Positions 60,409-64,000 of a stretch of 64,000 bases of DNA are shown piece after piece (within the stretch, counting starts at the first letter, position 1; every line of letters begins with the position of its first letter). This DNA comes from JACRLW01 sp050181465 (GTDB taxonomy: Bacteria > Planctomycetota > UBA1135 > UBA2386). Under the pieces are notes generated by a model that had not been told where the DNA came from, made no database searches, and worked only from the letters and a program-made list of their open reading frames with translations. Location: positions 16,021 through 80,020 of the forward strand of contig JBFXDD010000023.1 in assembly GCA_050181465.1 (NCBI GenBank), read 5' to 3'. The translations under genes were made by a program, and so were the position numbers.

Positions 60409-61632
60409 TCAGGGCGTGCCCGGTCGCTTGGTCAGTGCCGGTCGGGCGGTCATCGAAGTCGGGCGCGGCGTGGCGGGCGATGTCGCCGCGTTGGAGCTCT
60501 GACGCTCGAGCGCCTCCGACAACTTGGAGTTGGTCTTCCTCATCGACTCGATCAGCTCCCGATACTCTTCGGGGATCGAAGGCAAGAACTCGACGAAGCG
60601 TGCCTTGTCCTGAGCGCGTTCGAAGGCCTCGTCGGGAGCGATCTTGCGTTTGCTCACCAGCTCGAAGATCGCATCGTCCATCGTCTGCATCCCGATCTTG
60701 CGGCCGGTCTGCAATGCGTTGATGAGCTGATGCGTCTTGCCTTCGCGAATCAGATTGCCGACGGCTGGTGTATTCACCATCACCTCGAGTGCTGCGCAGC
60801 GGCCGCCGCCGTCGATTCGCTTGAAGAGGGTCTGCGCGATCACGCCTTTCAGCGACTCCGACAGGGTGGTTCGGATCTGCTCCTGAGCGTCGGTGGGGAA
60901 TACGTCGATGATGCGATCGATCGTCTTCATGGCACTCGGAGTGTGGAGCGTGCCGAAGACCAAGTGGCCGGTCGCTGCGGCTTCGAGTGCGAGCTGGATC
61001 GTCTCGAGGTCGCGCATTTCGCCGACCATGATGATGTCGGGGTCCTCACGCAGCGCCCCGCGGAGGGCAGCGGAGAAGCTCTTGGTGTGGAGTCCGACTT
61101 CGCGATGGTTGACGATGCAGTTGATGCGTTGATGGCGGAACTCGACGGGATCCTCGATCGTGAGGATGTGGTCGCGGCGGTTCTTGTTGGCGTAGTCGAC
61201 GATTGCCGCGAGCGTGGTGGACTTGCCCGAGCCGGTGGCGCCGGTGACCAGCACGAGGCCCTTGTCGGCCATCGCGAAGCGTCGTGAGATCGCCGGGAGG
61301 CCGAGCTGCTCGATCGTCATGATCTTGCTGGGGATCTGACGGAAGACCGCGCCGACGCCACACTGCTGGCGGAAGTAGTTCGAGCGGTATCGGCCTAGGC
61401 CGGGCAGCTCATAGGCGAAGTCGACGTCGCCGGTCTCGAGGAACTCCTTCAGTTTCGCTTCCGGCGCGATCTCCGCGAGCATCTCGAAGAGCTCCTCGTT
61501 GGTCAGCTCCTTGTACTTGATCGTTTCGAGATCGCCGTTGATTCGCAAACTCGGAGCAGTGCCCGCGGACAGATGAAGGTCCGAAGCGCCCTGAGCATTC
61601 ATCAGGCGGAAGAAGGCGTCGATCTTTGCCAT
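60409..61632 (-). CDS. PilT-family type IV pilus retraction ATPase (first copy)
   Basis: The 407-residue product starts MAKIDAFFRLMNAQGASDLH and contains LSAGTAPSLRINGDLE as the PilT N-terminal fold. Lys137 lies in the Walker A GATGSGKST; HILTIEDPVEF is the Asp box, DIIMVGEMRDLETI the Walker B and GHLVFGTLHTPSA the His box. The C-terminal tail adds a Ser/Thr/Pro-rich stretch of about 35 residues. It is the first gene of the operon, and its ATG at 61632 follows a 167-bp region containing palindromes. PilB, PilC and pilins are not in this window. Confidence 0.93.
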   Translation of the reverse strand: MAKIDAFFRLMNAQGASDLHLSAGTAPSLRINGDLETIKYKELTNEELFEMLAEIAPEAKLKEFLETGDVDFAYELPGLGRYRSNYFRQQCGVGAVFRQIPSKIMTIEQLGLPAISRRFAMADKGLVLVTGATGSGKSTTLAAIVDYANKNRRDHILTIEDPVEFRHQRINCIVNHREVGLHTKSFSAALRGALREDPDIIMVGEMRDLETIQLALEAAATGHLVFGTLHTPSAMKTIDRIIDVFPTDAQEQIRTTLSESLKGVIAQTLFKRIDGGGRCAALEVMVNTPAVGNLIREGKTHQLINALQTGRKIGMQTMDDAIFELVSKRKIAPDEAFERAQDKARFVEFLPSIPEEYRELIESMRKTNSKLSEALERQSSNAATSPATPRPTSMTARPALTKRPGTP

Positions 61633-61710
61633 CCCTGGATTCCGATGTTCCTGCTCCGAACGGAGCGTCCCTTTGGGACATCGACCAGGGTGACGCGCGG
61701 CCTGGATTGG

Positions 61711-61762
61711 GGCGACGTTCCGGCGTCGCCACCGCGGCTTTGGGGATCGGAGTCTCCGATCC
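61711..61762. promoter_or_regulatory. Two inverted repeats upstream of the pil operon
   Basis: GGCGACG-TTCCGG-CGTCGCC (61711-61730) and GGATCGGAG-T-CTCCGATCC (61744-61762) both have perfect stems. They lie 79 to 130 bp upstream of the first pilT start. The second has a 1-nt centre, so it is more likely a protein-binding palindrome than an RNA hairpin. Confidence 0.45.
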
Positions 61763-61779
61763 GATCGACGTTTGGCGCC

Positions 61780-61797
61780 GCCGCCGCCGTCGGCGGC
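61780..61797 (-). terminator. Possible terminator of the S46 peptidase gene
   Basis: GCCGCCG-CCGT-CGGCGGC forms a 7-bp stem 3 nt after the stop codon of the S46 gene. The stretch is a GCC-type repeat and no T-run follows, so the call is tentative. Confidence 0.35.
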
Positions 61798-61799
61798 GA

Positions 61800-63881
61800 C
61801 TACTTGTCGGCGCCGGTCAGTTCGGCGACCACGCGGTCGGCGTCGTAGACCTTGGTGAGCGCTTCGAGGATTCCGTCGGCGTGTACGGAAACGCAACGCG
61901 CAGTCTGCGCGCGGTACACATACCGATTGGGGAGCATCTCGATGTTGCCGTCGAAGATCAGGCCGACGATCTCGAGGCTGGCATTGACGAGCGGGCTACC
62001 GGAGTTGCCGCCGATGATGTCGTTCGTCGAGACCAGGTCCATCGACTTGGTGAGATCGAGCTTCGCGCGGCGCTCCTTCCAGATCGCCGGCAGGTCGAAG
62101 GGGTGATGGTCGGCGAACTCGGTGTTCCGAGCGTAGAGGCCGAAGAAGGTGGTTCGCCAGGGCGCGAGAGTCCCATTGTAGTCGTAGCCCTTCACGACAC
62201 CGTCGCTGAAGCGGAGTGTCAGCGTGGCATCGGGGCTCACCGTCGTGCCGTAGGCCGCGAACAGCGCCTGTCCGATCCGTGCGCCCTGCGCTTGTTCCAT
62301 GGCTTCGAGCTGGGCGGTTTCCCGCGCGTTCGCCTCGATGAGAGGCAGCATGACCTCGGCCATGGCGAGCAACCGAAGCCGCGCCGTCACCGGCGAATCT
62401 TCGGGCAGCAGTCCATCGCCCGCGGGTGTCTTCCACGGTTCAGCCAACACCTCGGGGTTCCGGATATCCGCGCGCTCGATCAGCTCGGCGACCTGCGCGG
62501 GCGATCGATCGCCGATCACAGCGACGCGCCAGGGATCATCTGACGGCAGCCATTCGGTGGCGCGCGCCACGTGATCTACGAACTCGGCTCGAGTCAGCGG
62601 CGCGATCGATGCGATCGAAGCAGCCATCTCGCGCGCGCGTTCGTTGATCTTCTTCCGCTCACCCTCGTCGTTCGTGCGCCGTGCGCGCACCAAGTCGAGG
62701 GCGAGAGCGAGATACGGGTGACCACCGGTGCTCTGAAAGCGGACCTTCGCTTCGAGCGCACTACGACGAGTGGCGACTTCGGCGAGCTTGTCCCATACGT
62801 CGCCGAACTGCTGCTGCAGAGCGGGATCCGCAGCGATCCGCTCCCTGAACGCCTTCTCCGCGGCTTCCTTCTGCGACATCAGCGACGGGTCGAGGAGGCC
62901 ATCCCAATAGCCACGGTAGGCCTTCTGCGTGTTCTCCCAGGACAGGATCTCAGTGCGCAGCGACTTCTCGAGCTCCGGCTGCTTCGCCACGAGTTCCTTG
63001 CGGATGCGCAGGCGTGCGTCGATGAGTCCTTGGACCATCGGGTGGAATCGATCGCGCAGATACACCATCTGCGCGTGGGTCAGAAGTCGTTTCGTCGTGC
63101 CCGGGTTGCCGGTCACGAAGACCAACTCGCCCTCGTTCACGCCGCTCGTGCACCAGCGGAAGTAGTGGTTCGAGGTATCGGCAGGCTTGCCGTCGACGTA
63201 GGCGCGGACGAACGAGAAGTCGAGGCAGTAGCGCGGATAGGTGAAGTTGTCGAAGTCACCGCCGAAGTGCGCCGCTTGGAGATGGGGTGAGCACACCAGG
63301 CGGATGTCGTCGAAAACCCGGTAGACGTACAGCTCGTAGATCGCGCCCTGGAACAGCGTGACGATCTGCGGGCGTGTGCCGGGGAAGTCCCGTTCGGCCT
63401 TCGCGAGGATGGCCTTCTCGTTGTCGCGTCGTTTGGCGGTCACCGTCGCGTCGTCGTCGCCGGCGACGATTCCCTCGTTCATGCGGGCGGTAACGTCTTC
63501 GTTGTGCGCGAGCTGCTGTACGGTCAGGCCGGCGAGGCGAACTTCGTCTTCGAGCGCCTTCGCATAGAAGCCGTCCTTGACCCAGTCGTTGTCACCCTGC
63601 GACTTCGCGATCTGATCGCGGACGCAGTGGTGGTTGGTCATGATCAGCCCTTTGGGCGACACGAAGGACGACGAGCATCCCGAGCCGAAGCGGATGGAGG
63701 CCAGACGCAGTCGTTCGAACCATTCGGCGGTGGGAGCGAAGCCGTATTCCTCCTTCAGGTAACCCAGCGGCGGACGTTCGAGGGTCCACATCTTGCCGAG
63801 TTCGAGATTCTCCTGAGCTTGGATGGACGTTGCGCCCAAGGCGACGAGGGCGCCGGCGACGTAGAGGCGGAGTCGAGTCAT
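61800..63881 (-). CDS. S46 dipeptidyl-peptidase (DPP7-like)
   Basis: The 693-residue exported enzyme (signal ending SIQAQ) removes dipeptides from peptides in the periplasm. The triad is His85 in IMTNHHCVRD, Asp211 in HFGGDFDNFTYPR and the Ser of IIGGNSGSPLVN, near residue 640. After the Ser, LIFDGN has Gly where DPP11 enzymes carry an Arg that selects Asp/Glu, so a DPP7-like preference for hydrophobic P1 residues is likely. Its N-terminal part from about residue 25 (GKMWTLERPP) is also family-typical. The ATG at 63881 was chosen for the signal peptide. Such enzymes let bacteria use peptides as food. Confidence 0.93.
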   Translation of the reverse strand: MTRLRLYVAGALVALGATSIQAQENLELGKMWTLERPPLGYLKEEYGFAPTAEWFERLRLASIRFGSGCSSSFVSPKGLIMTNHHCVRDQIAKSQGDNDWVKDGFYAKALEDEVRLAGLTVQQLAHNEDVTARMNEGIVAGDDDATVTAKRRDNEKAILAKAERDFPGTRPQIVTLFQGAIYELYVYRVFDDIRLVCSPHLQAAHFGGDFDNFTYPRYCLDFSFVRAYVDGKPADTSNHYFRWCTSGVNEGELVFVTGNPGTTKRLLTHAQMVYLRDRFHPMVQGLIDARLRIRKELVAKQPELEKSLRTEILSWENTQKAYRGYWDGLLDPSLMSQKEAAEKAFRERIAADPALQQQFGDVWDKLAEVATRRSALEAKVRFQSTGGHPYLALALDLVRARRTNDEGERKKINERAREMAASIASIAPLTRAEFVDHVARATEWLPSDDPWRVAVIGDRSPAQVAELIERADIRNPEVLAEPWKTPAGDGLLPEDSPVTARLRLLAMAEVMLPLIEANARETAQLEAMEQAQGARIGQALFAAYGTTVSPDATLTLRFSDGVVKGYDYNGTLAPWRTTFFGLYARNTEFADHHPFDLPAIWKERRAKLDLTKSMDLVSTNDIIGGNSGSPLVNASLEIVGLIFDGNIEMLPNRYVYRAQTARCVSVHADGILEALTKVYDADRVVAELTGADK

Positions 63882-64000
63882 GGAGTTCTGGTGAGCTACG
63901 CAGCGAACGCGCTCGCGGCGAGCCGACACCATACGGAGGGCGGGAGGGCGGCCCAACCCTTGCGGTCTCGCGGAAATCGAGGGCGCACCGCGGCCGTCAG
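63882..64000. other. Region upstream of the S46 peptidase gene, window edge
   Basis: The last 119 bp contain the presumed promoter of the minus-strand peptidase gene. No second gene can be supported before the window ends. Confidence 0.4.

Overview
The window is GC-rich bacterial chromosome from an organism with a Gram-negative envelope. It is packed with secreted proteins and lipoproteins, large repeat proteins (TPR, HEAT, ankyrin, beta-propeller), an FGly sulfatase, two ECF sigma factors, a secreted caspase-like protease and a TIR-STAND-TPR receptor. This content, and a recurrent C-terminal beta-sandwich on secreted proteins, suggest a Planctomycetota lineage or a close relative. That placement is inferred from gene content; there is no rRNA or other phylogenetic marker here. 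No tRNA, rRNA, CRISPR array, prophage or complete insertion sequence was seen.

Layout. 1-2.9 kb: an O-methyltransferase cut by the window edge, then a translationally overlapped run of pyrE, a flavin-reductase-like gene and a MobA-like/nitroreductase fusion. 2.9-9.5 kb: a block of secreted proteins in which two paralogous repeat-rich proteins flank an LVIVD (choice-of-anchor-B) protein, followed by an envelope lipoprotein and a strong bidirectional terminator. 9.6-12.3 kb: a PBP-like protein and small membrane proteins. 12.4-16.3 kb: a vitamin B6 locus of a MocR-type regulator (PdxR-like), pdxS, pdxT and a class I glutamine amidotransferase. 16.3-25 kb: tpx, then envelope hydrolases (caspase-TPR, M48 peptidase lipoprotein, patatin lipoprotein) and an ankyrin lipoprotein, interrupted by an assembly gap that is probably artefactual. 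25.2-35.5 kb: a beta-propeller/solute-binding fusion, a GT2 glycosyltransferase and four secreted proteins (S15 peptidase, carboxypeptidase-regulatory-like protein, SGNH hydrolase, CocE-like hydrolase).

35.5-39.8 kb holds a 1446-residue TIR-STAND-TPR protein whose TPR part is eleven near-identical 153-bp units plus one degenerate unit. 39.9-49.1 kb: a His-rich protein, an ECF sigma factor, an SDR oxidoreductase, a BNR/sortilin-like lipoprotein, a lipoprotein sulfatase, a YdeI-like protein and a secreted lipoprotein. 49.2-53.1 kb: a 3-hydroxyacyl-CoA dehydrogenase/enoyl-CoA hydratase fusion and a GT39-type glycosyltransferase. 53.1-53.7 kb is decayed. 53.8-59.2 kb: an ECF sigma/FecR-type pair and two HEAT proteins. 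59.2-61.6 kb: two tandem PilT-type ATPases in one operon with the cytoplasmic HEAT protein. 61.8-63.9 kb: an S46 dipeptidyl-peptidase.

The most notable signals are: (1) a C-terminal module recurring on many unrelated secreted proteins; (2) a palindromic interspersed repeat at five loci whose terminal arms co-vary; (3) the TIR-STAND-TPR receptor with a homogenised repeat array; and (4) a 100-N gap flanked by an exact 127-bp duplication, which looks like a contig-end overlap rather than missing sequence.
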